A DNA stretch of 64,000 nucleotides. It comes from Phallus indusiatus (Eukaryota; Basidiomycota; Agaricomycetes; Phallales; Phallaceae). The notes beneath the pieces are model-generated. The model was given only the letters and a program-made list of their open reading frames with translations. It did no database searches and was not told the DNA's origin. The position numbers were made by a program, and so were the translations under genes. Shown here piece after piece: positions 12,326-23,450 of the stretch; position 1 is the first letter of the stretch, and each line of letters begins with the position of its first letter. The stretch spans positions 1,374,683 to 1,438,682 of the forward strand of contig JAQFWX010000004.1 in the NCBI GenBank assembly GCA_027605045.1. Reading direction: 5' to 3'.

Positions 12326-13591
12326 ATGGCATCTCCATCCAATGAGATGTCAATTATGTCGTCTGCACAACAAAATTCTTATTATCCGGAGGCACAAACT
12401 GATATCACTGGCGACCTGCCTATGAATCTGGACTCGCTTCGTGACTGTCCACCCGGTAGCAAACCATTCTATCCTTATTCCACTCTCATTAGGTCAGTGT
12501 GCCACTTACGCCAAACATAAAATTAATTATAATTTCGACCGCACCCTTTCGTTCCCCTGACCTAATCTCTCCATATCGCAGGTACGCCATAAAGGGATCG
12601 CCGAATCAGAAACTGCTGCTAGAGGATATTTATTACGCCATAGAATCTCGAGTGAGATTGCGTATCTTACTCCACTGGCAATTGTCGACTAATTTCGATC
12701 CCGCTTTCTATTGTTTATCTAGTTTCCATATTTTCGAACCGCCCCCTCCGGATGGAAGGTTAGTCGCCGGTCTTTCTCGAGGCGGTCGCATACCGATTTG
12801 ACTTTGACCTTTGTTTACTCAAAAAGAATTCTGTTCGACACAACTTATCTTTAAATCCCTGTTTTGAGAAGATACCCCGTCCACTAACTGATCGGGGCAA
12901 AGGATCATATTGGACAGTGAATGACAATGTAGATCCACGTACAGGCGTCCATCGAGTACGGAAGAAGCGGGCCAAGTCGAGTATAGTACACTCACAACCG
13001 TCGCATGAAGAACCTCCACCACCACCGCAGGATCAAACACACGAACAACCAGCCGACTCCCCAAATCAGATGTCAATGGCTTTTGGCACCCCCGTTGATA
13101 TACCTTTTACCATGTTTAATCACAATGCAGCCCAGATGTCTGAGGCCGTTTTGGAAGACATGAAGCGGCGAGACGAACACAGTCATTACGAGTAGGCAAT
13201 CTGTCTTCGTTGTCTTTTTTTCGTCACGTTAACATACAACATTGACAGAGCCGTACAAGAAGCGCAGTATACCCTGGATAGTGATCCTGGTTTGACTTAC
13301 GATCATTCACTTCGCCCAGAAATGGACGAGAACGGAAATCCGGATTGGAGAAATATCTGGCATAACGAGCTTGCCAAGCTAAGAGCTTATACAGAAGCCC
13401 ACGAAAAAGCTGGAGCCGATCCTGAGTGGTATCGACTAATGGTCGCTCGCGTGAGGGGCGGGCTGATAGCTATGAGTGATGAACTAACTGTTGCAGCTAC
13501 CCATCATCCGCATGGCCATATCGATCACGATATTCCCGAAAGTGTCGAAGAGGACCATAGAAACGAGTTAGATGAAGATCAGACACTATGA
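12326..13591 (+). CDS. Forkhead transcription factor
   Basis: Five exons: 12326-12492, 12582-12651, 12723-12758, 12827-13191, 13249-13591; 326 aa. The winged-helix DNA-binding domain begins [16 protein letters not shown] around residue 47, continues with [20 protein letters not shown], the recognition helix [13 protein letters not shown], and wing region [11 protein letters not shown], then a basic VRKKRAK stretch. Exon 3, only 36 nt, encodes [12 protein letters not shown]; skipping the 71-nt intron before it would still be open, but only the spliced form matches the forkhead consensus. The C-terminal half is acidic and proline-rich with a PPPPPQDQ run, typical of regulatory regions. Nuclear regulator, target genes unknown. 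Yeast relatives control cell-cycle genes, but orthology cannot be fixed from sequence alone. Confidence 0.87.
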
Positions 13592-13936
13592 TATTTACCC
13601 TCGATTTGATTTCCTTACGTTTCGTTTGCCTTTGCTTTGTTTCTTTACTTTAATTTCTTTGTTTCTATAATTGACCATCTTTCCTTGAATAAGTTTATGA
13701 CTCACGTGTCTTCATGTTTCGCTTTTTATCGCTTATGAATCCTTCTTCCTTCTCTTTACTGTCTCTGTATGTATGTACGATTTGTTGCCTTTGTGTGGAG
13801 AATATGTATAGTGAACCCAATCTCAATTGACATTCCATCCGTTAAATTGAAATTCTCGGCAGCACTGTGTGGCGAGCGATTTAGTCAGGATTAGTCATAG
13901 CTAGAAAGTCTCTTGGTAATTCTTTCTCTTACTACC
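13592..13936. other. Intergenic region before dre2
   Basis: Pyrimidine-rich, T-rich sequence following the forkhead stop, then the dre2 promoter. No gene visible. Confidence 0.5.
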
Positions 13937-14981
13937 ATGGCCCCCACTGCCATCTACCCACCGCCAGTCTCCAGTCCATCGTCCGATGTATCAAGTGTCT
14001 CATTGAAAAAACCAACGCTTGTCATCGGATCGTTAGTGACTGCTCAGTCAGGCCAATACCAGTCTGTGCTAGAATCGTTGGATCATAGGGACCTCGAAAG
14101 ACAGCTACTCGACAGGATCACAGATGGAGGTGAATATGCATTGTTTTGTTGTCAGAATGGATAAGATTTATTGTAATCATCTTAGCTGTGTCGTTAACAC
14201 CCAACCGATATTCCAGCATTTATGTCGTACTGTCGTCTACGGACTTTCGGAACCTCTCGGCAACTTCATCGCTGTTCTCACCTATCTTGGCTGCTTTAAC
14301 ACCTTCTGGGACTTTACACGTAGTAGATGCTGAGAATGCATCTCGAAATTTGGTCTCAGACCTTACCCTTGCTGGGTTTGCCGCAGTCTCTTTAACTGGC
14401 ACAACGATGACTGCTCGGAAGCCCTCTTTCGCCCCAGGAATGTCTATCTCTTTAAGAAAGCCAATACTCCAAAGACCGTTTCTTCCTCGTCTTCCGATAC
14501 TCTTTCTAAAAAGGCGTTGTGGACTTTTACTTCACCCTCCACCCCCACAATTGATCCGGAATCCCTATTGACAGCGGAGGACAAGGTTAGACCTATGGCA
14601 TGTGCGCCCGTTAATGGCTCGGCACCGCGACGGAAGAGAGCTTGCAAGAATTGTTCGTGTGGATTGGCGGAACTGGAAGAGGAAGAACGGCGGAATGGCA
14701 AAATTGTAATTTTAGATGGTGCTGAGGATGGAACCACAAAGGAAATATCAGCAAGTGAGAAAGATACTGCGACCAGGACTATTAAAAATACGGATAAGGC
14801 CACAAGCAGCTGTGGAAATTGCTTTTTGGGAGATGCTTTCCGGTGTGCAAGCTGTCCTTATTTAGGTCTGTTTTTCTTATATATCTCTGTGTTGATAATC
14901 ATTTTTACATTGTCTCAAGGTTTACCCGCGTTCAAGCCTGGAGAGAAAGTTGAAATTAACTTTGACAGCGATGATATATGA
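13937..14981 (+). CDS. dre2: Anamorsin/Dre2, cytosolic Fe-S cluster assembly factor (apparent frameshift)
   Basis: Exons 13937-14129, 14186-14865, 14920-14981. Dre2 carries Fe-S clusters and receives electrons from the diflavin reductase Tah18 in the cytosolic iron-sulphur assembly pathway. The N-terminal methyltransferase-like fold is seen as [18 protein letters not shown] and [18 protein letters not shown]. The C-terminal cluster motifs are complete: CKNCSCG (motif I) and [19 protein letters not shown] (motif II), followed by PAFKPGEKV. The start in ACCATGGCC is favoured. Between residues ending SISLRK and ANTPKTVSS the frame changes by one near 14457-14459; one extra A makes 311 aa continuous. 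A 62-nt cryptic intron starting GTTTGC could also bridge the frames but would remove a conserved segment. Confidence 0.9.
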
Positions 14982-15208
14982 ACATTTGACTATAGACCTA
15001 GGAGTTTAGTGATCACTAAATATCTGATTTTGCACCGGCTTACCTACTATTATGTATTCATGTCCCCATGTCATTGTTTCCATAGGAATTTTCATGATAA
15101 AATTTTCGTTCTTTGGTATTGTATATACGTGGAAGGATAAAATATTGATTACTGGTCGTTACATACAACGCGCCGCAGTTGTGACAATAACTACTCCCCC
15201 ACGAGCTT

Positions 15209-16385
15209 ATGGACTTATGTCAAGTCTGCAACCAAAAAAATGCAATTTATACCTGTCCGCGCTGCTCTTTTCACACATGTTCCATGATATGTTCACAATC
15301 GCACAAAGTAAACAACAACTGCTCTGGAGAACGTAATAAGGCTGCGCATGTTCCAATGAACAAGTACGATTGGAACATAATGGCAAGCGACTACATGTAT
15401 CTGGAAGAGGTCGGGAGAAAATCAGCGGAATGTGGGAAGCAAATCATTCGGAATGGTCTCATGAATCGAGTCAGCAACCGTGGAGGTCGTCCGACTCGCA
15501 TTCCTACTTCTGGAAGGAAAAGAGAGGCTATGAGATTGCAACTTCAAGCTCGAGGTATCGACGTAGAATTAGTTGCCGCCGGAATGGAAAAATCCAAGTT
15601 GAACAAGTCGTTTTGCGATTCCAAGTACGTTGGAGAGCACACTATCCACATACTTGTTCTGACAATTTCACAGAACGAAAACTATCTTTATGACAGTCGA
15701 AGTACTCGTTCACTCCACGGAGTCCAATGATCATCCTGTCAGGATCCTCTCACACAAGCACAGTCTATTATCAACACTTAACAGTGTTGTACGCAGGAGT
15801 CTCAAAGAACATGTCAAAAAAACACCCAATGCAAGCCCCGTTCTCGACCAATTCGTTGAATCAGATGACCTTGAATTCTTAATGGCTCAAATATCAGACA
15901 CGCTACCAATGAATGTAAAGGTATACTGCCGTCTCGACCCTAGCACAACTTTACAAAAAGCATTGGAAGCGAAAACATTTGTCGAGTATCCTACACTCGA
16001 GGTCTGGCGTCAAGGAGAGTTTAGTGGTGTTATGAGAGATGAAACTGGAAAAACAGTGGATGTGAAAACCCGAGTACCCAAGCAGTCTGGGACCCGAATG
16101 GTTAGCAAGGTCATCACGAGTCTATTGCAAGATTACGCTAGTGGAGACGAAGAAGATAAACAGGAAGATTGTCTAGAAATGCTCGGAGGGTATAATACCG
16201 ATAACGAACCGCTCGATGAGAGTTTAGTCAAGGAAACAGAGGATGAACTGGAGGATGAAATGGAAAGCGAGTCGTCAGAGCATGATTTGCAGATCGTCTC
16301 TATGACCGAAGACACACTGGCTCAACTCAATGAATCTCTTTCGGAATCCGAGTATGACGAGGAACAGAAAGAGAGCGACGACTGA
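15209..16385 (+). CDS. bcd1: Box C/D snoRNA protein 1 (Bcd1), HIT zinc finger
   Basis: Two exons, 15209-15624 and 15674-16385, 375 aa. The N-terminal HIT-type zinc finger is complete: CQVCNQKNAIYTCPRC, then CSMIC, H and the distal C within the first 40 residues. Then comes the Bcd1-specific helical region (YDWNIMASDYMYLEEVGR) and a core domain (VEVLVHSTES to YPTLEVWRQGEF). Bcd1 is needed for assembly of box C/D snoRNPs in the nucleus together with Rsa1/Hit1 and R2TP. The C-terminal 90 residues are strongly acidic and probably disordered. The 49-nt intron is in phase 2. It is convergent with the med18 gene, 64 bp between stops. Confidence 0.88.
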
Positions 16386-16449
16386 AGACTTTGTCCGGTA
16401 ACAGGAGGTGCCAATCGCCTGGCCGGAAAAAGGGGATCAGTTGGTGTAA

Positions 16450-17209
16450 CTACGCATCAAGCTTTTGGAGGTCCAAGATGCCTTTCATGAACCGCTGGAC
16501 TTCTAGTACAGCATCCACCATGTGGCTGAGCGGGTTTTCTTGCGTATTGCGTACGGGAGCTGTTTTGACCTCTACCTGCCATGGAGCATCTGAATGTGCA
16601 GGCATTGGTTTTTGCGTCTTCGGATCAATCTGTAATAACAGCACGCTGTCAAAAACGATATTCATGTGGAGTAGATGATAACTTATGCATTATCCATCTG
16701 AAACATTTGTATTGACAGTGCCCCTTTACGGAAAATGTATCCTCGTTTGTAAACTTGCAGGGTTCTCCTATTCAAATGAGATCGTGGAAGACCATAAAGT
16801 AGAATAGCAGTACACATAGCCTAGGCCACTGGCGAATCGTAGTGCATCGCCTGCGACTTGACAAACCACAGCCGGACGTATTGTAGCCTCTGAAGCACCT
16901 TGAATGCGTGCCGTTTCTGGCTTCAAATGTGAAAACATGATCCTGTTTAGTTTTATCAGGAAGCGTCTATTTTATTGGTAGCAAAACTTTCCATCCAGAA
17001 TTGCTCTCCAAAAGCTCCCTTCTGCAGCGAAGCTGCACCGGAACCATGTTCGCAGCTCTTTGTTCGGCGGCATCCAGGGGCTCGAAAATTACCTCCTGGG
17101 CGTGCATCCTCTTGGCAGATTCACTATGTAAAGTGAAGCGATCCAGAATGACCTGGAAATTTGGCTGGAAAAATTCCCCAACCAGCGCGACTTCGTATAG
17201 CGTGGACAT
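16450..17209 (-). CDS. med18: Mediator complex subunit 18 (some exon junctions unresolved)
   Basis: Recognised from MSTLYEVALVGEFFQPNF, MHAQEVIFEPLDAAE, SHLKPETARI, RFASGLGYV, YKRGYIFRKGALSIQMFQ and the C-terminal DPKTQKPMPAHSDAPWQVEVK region, the order of fungal Med18 (Srb5), a Mediator head-module subunit. Likely exons: 17209-16988, 16942-16814, 16767 to about 16730, and about 16620-16450. Two joins do not work as the sequence stands: exon 1 to 2 is out of phase by one base at a GGAAAG donor, and exon 3 runs into TAA just before a plausible GTTATC donor. Either assembly indels or a decayed copy would explain this. Since Med18 is normally single-copy, indels are more likely. Confidence 0.75.
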
Positions 17210-19132
17210 GGTCTGTAGCGCGTGAATAACAGCGGCTTCTATAGGAGCCGTGTTCCTGGTAACGGCGGCAACATAAATATATACTCTGCATAAGGTTCAT
17301 CAAAAATGACGACTTCCTTTCCTATTTTTTGTTTAAGAACTCTAGAGCATATGGTACAAAGGAGTATCTGTTGCACCTTTGGAAAACACATGACTTCGAC
17401 CGAGTGAATCCAGCGTTGCCGCTTATTCTCCGGGGAGTTCTTCAACAATCTCGGGGAAAAGTGCACACGACTTTTCTCCTTTGTCCTGGCTCGTGACCGC
17501 GTGACCAAATACGCGGGGTAAGTCCGTCCCGTCCTCCCGTTGTTATTCCAACGTGCCGCTCAAGACCGCTCATGACTATCTCCTGCAATCCACCGAGAAT
17601 CATGCTCGGCAACGCAGTGGCGAAAATGGCAGAAGTTTATCTCAAGCACTTAGAGTGTATATAAGGCACTAGCCTTCCCACGTCAGTATATCGATCTCGA
17701 TGCCACTGGCCCTGATTATGCCACTGAATTGCTAAATACCTGCTGTCGTATGGTGCATTATATTGCTGGCAGACCATGACGGCGTACATCATCTGTGCAA
17801 TATGGTCCAGGCTGTGTCCACTCCTTGGCTAGGTCTATTTCGGCGACGTCATCATTCTTTCAAACTACAACGGCTGTTTCATTTATTTTGGCATACATCT
17901 TGCTTCGGTATTGCTGACACATTCAAGAACACAGTGGCATGCCGTTCCAATATGTTTTTACCATTGGTTCTGTTTTTCTGAATATCTTAGATTGCCGATA
18001 GGTTGGAATGCAATTTATCACCTGTCCAAATTTGTGTAGATGACTGTCAGTTGTTTCCCCTTCGCATTTGGAGAATTACCCGCGTTCCCCGCTACACGTG
18101 CTATCTTGTTGATCTATATTTGATGGATTCAGGTGTCAAGCTTCCCCGTGTCCCTCATTTTTTCTCAGCTTTTTTAAGCAATGTGATAACGCTTTGAAAA
18201 AAATCGGTCATCCCTGTGCTTCGAAACTCAACCCTTCTAGTCTTTCAATTTCGTCTCAACATCAGTGAGTCGCTTCCGTAAAGTTCTGAATTATGAAGGC
18301 CAGTATTTTGCCAGAAACGGCTACTACTTTCAAGGAAGCTGATGCGTCTGATCTACGTAGAGTGCCAATATTTCCAGCTACAGAACAAAACCGGATGTTC
18401 CAAAAAACGAGAAGCTAGCGAAGAGATTTAAAGCCGCGTTCAATCCATTTGTTTGTATCAATTACTCTTTAAGTCGTAATTGCGGTTTTGAGACGAAGTC
18501 TTGTTTAGTCGCGGCGATCGGCACCAGTAGATGGTTCGGATGGATGGTCATCAACATCGACGTTGGTTTCATTTACTCGTCGGAATTATCAATCTTCTAT
18601 AACCGTACGTCTTCCCCCCTCAATTGATCCGGACGTGCTTGTAATGTACGATGATTAGGACCGCGCAGAGCTGTTAGAACCTGAGAATAGAGCATGGATG
18701 TGACCATTGATTGACCTTGCTGCTTGCCCTTGGGCTATGTAATTATATATCTAAAGTGGGAACATATGTTATGATACAGGATAGTGCTCATTTCCATCTG
18801 CGCGAACTCTCAGATCCTAGAGACAGTCGTCTGATAAGATAAAATTCGAGTATTCGCCCAGCTCAAGGTCCGTAGAGGGCCATGGCCTCGGGCGACGACA
18901 AGCCTGTACCTTCGGACTGGGTCTGCCATAAACCAGAATATCGGGGTTGTGTCATCAAATCGGTCCTCGATTTTTGTAGGTGTGTCTGCATATTTTTTGT
19001 GATATACCATATCACAAGTTGCCGATGATGGCTCGAAACGCCTTTTCCTAAGTTCTCACTTCACGAGTTGGTCTATATTTAGCACACGGGCGCTTGCTCT
19101 GATTTCGTGTTTTCTGACCACGAGTTTAATCC
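17210..19132. other. Largest gene-poor region of the window
   Basis: About 1.9 kb between divergent med18 and kap120 starts. Only short frames are present. A 33-codon open stretch at about 17673-17772 (+) reads like protein (QYIDLDATGPDYATELLN) but has no neighbours in frame that I can join, and a minus-strand frame at 17508-17239 lies upstream of med18 without family features. No transposon terminal repeats or RNA genes were recognised. It could be promoter sequence plus a decayed gene. Confidence 0.4.
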
Positions 19133-22100
19133 ATGCTCGTATCGAAACCGACAGATCCCATAGATTTCCAAATTCTCTATTCAACAATCTCCGATGCGGC
19201 CTCTCAGAACCCCGCAGTGGTCAAGCCCGCCTCAAAACGCTTGCAAGAGTACCTGGACCATCCAGGAACGTCAGAGCAGTTGCAGTCAATAGCTCTAGAG
19301 AAAAACAACGTGCCTTTGGATACCAGACGATTGGCAATGATACAATTCAAAAATGCCGCGTCATCTACATGGAAAAATAAAAGGTATGAATTGGATGGTT
19401 ATAGAACTTTCACAAAATACAGTCATTAATTGTCCACGATGGCGTCTAGGCTTTTCAATGTCCAGGCTCAAGCGAATATCAGAGCAAGAGCCCTAGAATT
19501 TATATTCGAAGAAGATAATACCGTACGCATTTCATATTACGCACGTGTGCTTGTATATTCTCTTACGTCATTCTCTAATTTCTCTAGATTGCAAACTGCA
19601 ATGCTTATATCATTGCGAAAATTGCTCGTTCTGACGTGCCCTCTCAGTGGTTAGTCCCATCTGCTAAGCTTTTCAATGGCAACATACACCAATGATCTTA
19701 GGCCTTCTCTGATACCTGACCTTACCAACATCATTCAAACGCGAACCGATCTCTTTCTTACCAATCCCACCTCCGCAGATCCCACAAATACCCTGGCTCT
19801 CAAACGTGCCTTACAAATTTTGGATGAGGTTGTAGAAGAGTTATCCAGTTTGAGGTTACCCAGTGGCATCAAGACTATGGCAAACATTTGTGAATCGCTA
19901 TACACGCCCTTGGTATCCTACTACGACAGATTATCGAATATTGTTCAGCACGTTATTTCATTGTCCAATCTGTCGTCGGCCACTATGCAACAACCTTGTG
20001 AAGATCTTCTTGTGATATTTAACATGTTATTCTCCCCGTGCGTCAAACTTATGCTCTGGCTGTGGCAGAAAGCCGCTCAGCCACAGTTTACTGGAGTCTA
20101 TCAAACAGTGAGAACAAATCTCCTTTCTGCCTCATATTACACATATCAGTTATTTACGCTTCTTCAGTTGTCTGCGTTTTCTCAGTCATCATTCGTCCTT
20201 TTCACTAAACTCTTCGAGTTACGGAAATCGTTAATCCTCGAGGTTCAAAAATCCACTATCCCTTCATCCACCTCTCACATCTCCAAGTCTATTACTCACC
20301 TTACCGATCATATCTTGCAATACGGTAATATGTTCAGACGGATGCAGCAATTATCAGTAAAACGATTCATGCAAGTACCTGGTGCCGATGATTTGGTACT
20401 ATATTACTGGAACGAGATCGTTAAAGCCTCAAACGGTCCGTCCATACTCATAGCCGGTACAGTATTGAAACTATTAGCTTGGCGAACAGAAAATAGTACT
20501 AATCAAACGCATATACGCATATAGACTCTTTGGAGGCGGTATATCCTGTTCCGATCTTGGTTCAAGGCATGGTTCTCTTCCGAAGCAACCTCAATGCGTG
20601 GGGTAACAAAGAAACCCAGCTGGAAAGTATGAATTATATTCATACATTACATCTGTCCTAGCAGCTCAGTGTCCATTTCTCTCCTCAGAGGTCTTGCCTC
20701 AAGAGTTTCTGGAAGAAGCTGTCAGGCTTCTTCTGACGAGATTCATCCCCTTAGACCCCGAAGATTTGGAAAAATGGTCTAGCGATCCCGAAGAGTGGGT
20801 CAACGAAGAAGATAAAGAAGAGGATGCTTGGGAGTATCGTCTGAGGGTATGATATGCTCGCAGAAAGATACGACTGGGCTGCTGACCATCACCATTAGCC
20901 ATGTGCTGAGAGAGTCTTGATCTCACTAAGCGCCCAATACTCACAATATGTGATACCCTTACTGATGAATACATTTCGGCATGTTACTAGTAAGTCAAAA
21001 TAAGCTATATGTTTGAGCATCGTTGATGAGCATTCTAGGTGTTTCTTCTCACGATTTGTCCTTTATTTTACAAAAGGAGGCAGTCTATTGCGCCATTGGA
21101 TTGTGCTCTAATCGTTTACAAGACGAGTTAAACTTTGACGAATGGATGCAAAAAAACCTGATACCCGAAGCTCAAGAAACAAACCCTAGGTGAGCTTTCG
21201 TCCCGCGCACAGAACTTTGGACTGAATTTTCTGCATTAGTTATCGTATCATAAAACGAAGAATCGCGTGGGTTGTCGGCCGCTGGTTGGCTGATGAATCT
21301 CGACAAGCTTCCACTATTCTTGTGTGGCAATTGCTATTGCATTTATTGCGGGATAATAGTTCCGACTCCGTTGTTCGCCTTAGCACAGCGGTGGCTTTGA
21401 CACAGTGTTTGGACGTAGGTGCCTTTGCATTATAATTATCTCTATGCTCACATTTCTGCTCTAGACCGTTACGTTTAATGCTGAATTATTTGTTCCGTTT
21501 GTTGGAGACTTTGTCACTTTATTGACAAAATTCCTTGTCGAAACGGAAATATGGGAAAGCAAAAACAAGTTGCTGAAAGCCTTAAGCATGACAATTGAGC
21601 GTTCAGAAAGCCAGGTGAACATACAAATGTTTGATGAGCGCAACGCTTTACTTAGTCATTTCAAGGTCATTCCTTATGCACGAGTTATACTGGACCCACT
21701 TCCTGGCTTATGTAGGATGAACTTTGTCTTGTGTGTATGTTCATGTGATAGACTTATCTATTTCAGGGCAGGCCACTTCTTCAAACGAGGGCTCCGATAA
21801 TTTGTTCAAGTCCTCACTAGTGGTGATGATAACACGCTTAACGGAGGTGAGTATTTAGGCGTTCACGACTTAATCCATTCTCATTGTATCTACAGGCATG
21901 CGGTCCACACTTTCTTACGTTTTTCTCCGTCGTGAACTCATTGTTGGAAGAATGTTTTGCACCTCAGGTTTGTTGTCACTATTGCGTGATGATAAATAAG
22001 TGACATAGCATTTTTAGTCCAAAATTTTCTTAGAGGAGGATGGGTTACAGCTCTGGCTCAGCGCTGTGCGATGTGCACCATCCTTGACAGCTGGCGATTC

Positions 22101-23292
22101 CACAACTAATGCTGGCTTAATCTCCCTGTTACCTCGTGCATTGGCTTACATTACCGAAAATCTGGATATGTTGGGCACTCTAATAATGATCATGGAAAGC
22201 TATATAATTGCAGATGTCGACACGATTCTCTCAGTAAGCTATCCTTCTTCCGAATGCCGAATGTTGTAAGCCAATATTCCTTTTGAGATCTACGCTTTAC
22301 AACTTTTCACTGCAATTCGATCGGCGCTGTCTATGGCTGTCAAAACTAATACAAAAGATCTGATCAGATTGATTAACCTGATTGCTCAATTATCTCCAGC
22401 AAAACTATGGGCTGAAGCTTTGCATGCTTCTGGTCTATTCGCGTGTTTATTGAAAGATCTTATTGATGACAAGGTATGTCGTTATATTTTTGCGAATCCG
22501 GAATGTTGAAATTCGCACAGGACCATTACACTCTTTTGAAAGAGTATAATTATGCGTTTGCTCGGATGATGCTTTGTGATCCCAATGCTTTTAACCAACT
22601 AGTCATTCAATCTGCTCCCGCGCTAAACATGCCCGAAACCCAAGTCTTTGAGGGTCTTTTGGATCAGTGGTGGGCGAAAGTAAATATCGTGTTCCCTTGT
22701 GCTCCTTACCTTGCTAATTCTATCTATATCAGTTTGATGTCATAGCTGAACCTTCAAACCGGAAGCTTGTTGCTATGGGTGTGGCCACTTGGGCTTCAAC
22801 CGGTCGCCCAGAGGTTCTGGATAGGCTGTATTCAGAAATATTCAATCTCTGGTTAGATGTTTTCGGCGAGTTGAAGGAAGCGCTGGCTGATGAAACTGCG
22901 GAAGAGTCCCGGTTTGTTAATCTTGTGAAGAAATAAATCTCGCCCTGCTAAATGACAATAACAGATCTCCCTTAACGACCTTCTGGAGAAACAGCAAAGA
23001 GGAACCCTCTGATTTAGTTCCCATAGAAGCGGAGAAAACTTTGGAGGCTGCGCGTCGCCGACAAGTATGTCATTCACTTTTAAACTGCCAATACACACAG
23101 CAATCAACTGTCCTCTAGATATTCCTCCGGGATCCTGTAAATAATGTCAAACTTACTGTGTTTGTTCGTGAGAACTTGCAGCAGGCTGAAGCTGCTTGTG
23201 GCGGAACGGACATATTCCAGTCGCGATATCTGGCAAAAGCTGACCCCACCGTTTTGAGCCAGATTACAGCTGCTTTATCAACAGGTTATTGA
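19133..23292 (+). CDS. kap120: Importin-beta family karyopherin (Kap120/importin-11 like)
   Basis: Nineteen exons, from 19133-19383 to 23119-23292, assemble into 1,059 aa with every phase agreeing, close to the usual length of Kap120. The N-terminal importin-beta (IBN_N) domain is seen as ASKRLQEYLDHPGTSEQL and RRLAMIQFKNAASSTWKNK. The rest is helical HEAT-repeat sequence, including IPDLTNIIQTRTDLF, PVPILVQGMVLFRSNLNAW, WLADESRQAS and a conserved C-terminus DIFQSRYLAKADPT. Yeast Kap120 carries ribosome-biogenesis factors and other cargo through nuclear pores. The intron 21615-21665 is 51 nt, lacks a stop and keeps the frame, so its retention would insert 17 residues. Assignment to Kap120 rather than another importin rests on overall resemblance, not a single motif. 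Confidence 0.82.
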
Positions 23293-23450
23293 ATTTTTGT
23301 GTTTAGTGATCAGCTTGTTATCGTTTTATTTTGTATCGTCGCATAATCCTAATCGTCCGCATAGTACAATCTAGCTACGCTCAGTGTAGTAGTAATCAGT
23401 TACATCAACATTCCTCTAGTCATCCCATTGTTAGACTGAATATAACCCCA

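Noticed and set aside
12499..12801. 100-codon frame reading through the forkhead region
   Set aside because: It treats a 71-nt intron as coding and gives [11 protein letters not shown] instead of the forkhead sequence [12 protein letters not shown].
17239..17508. 89-codon minus-strand frame upstream of med18
   Set aside because: It has no recognisable family features, ends before the med18 start in another context, and could not be spliced to it; more likely 5' UTR or chance.
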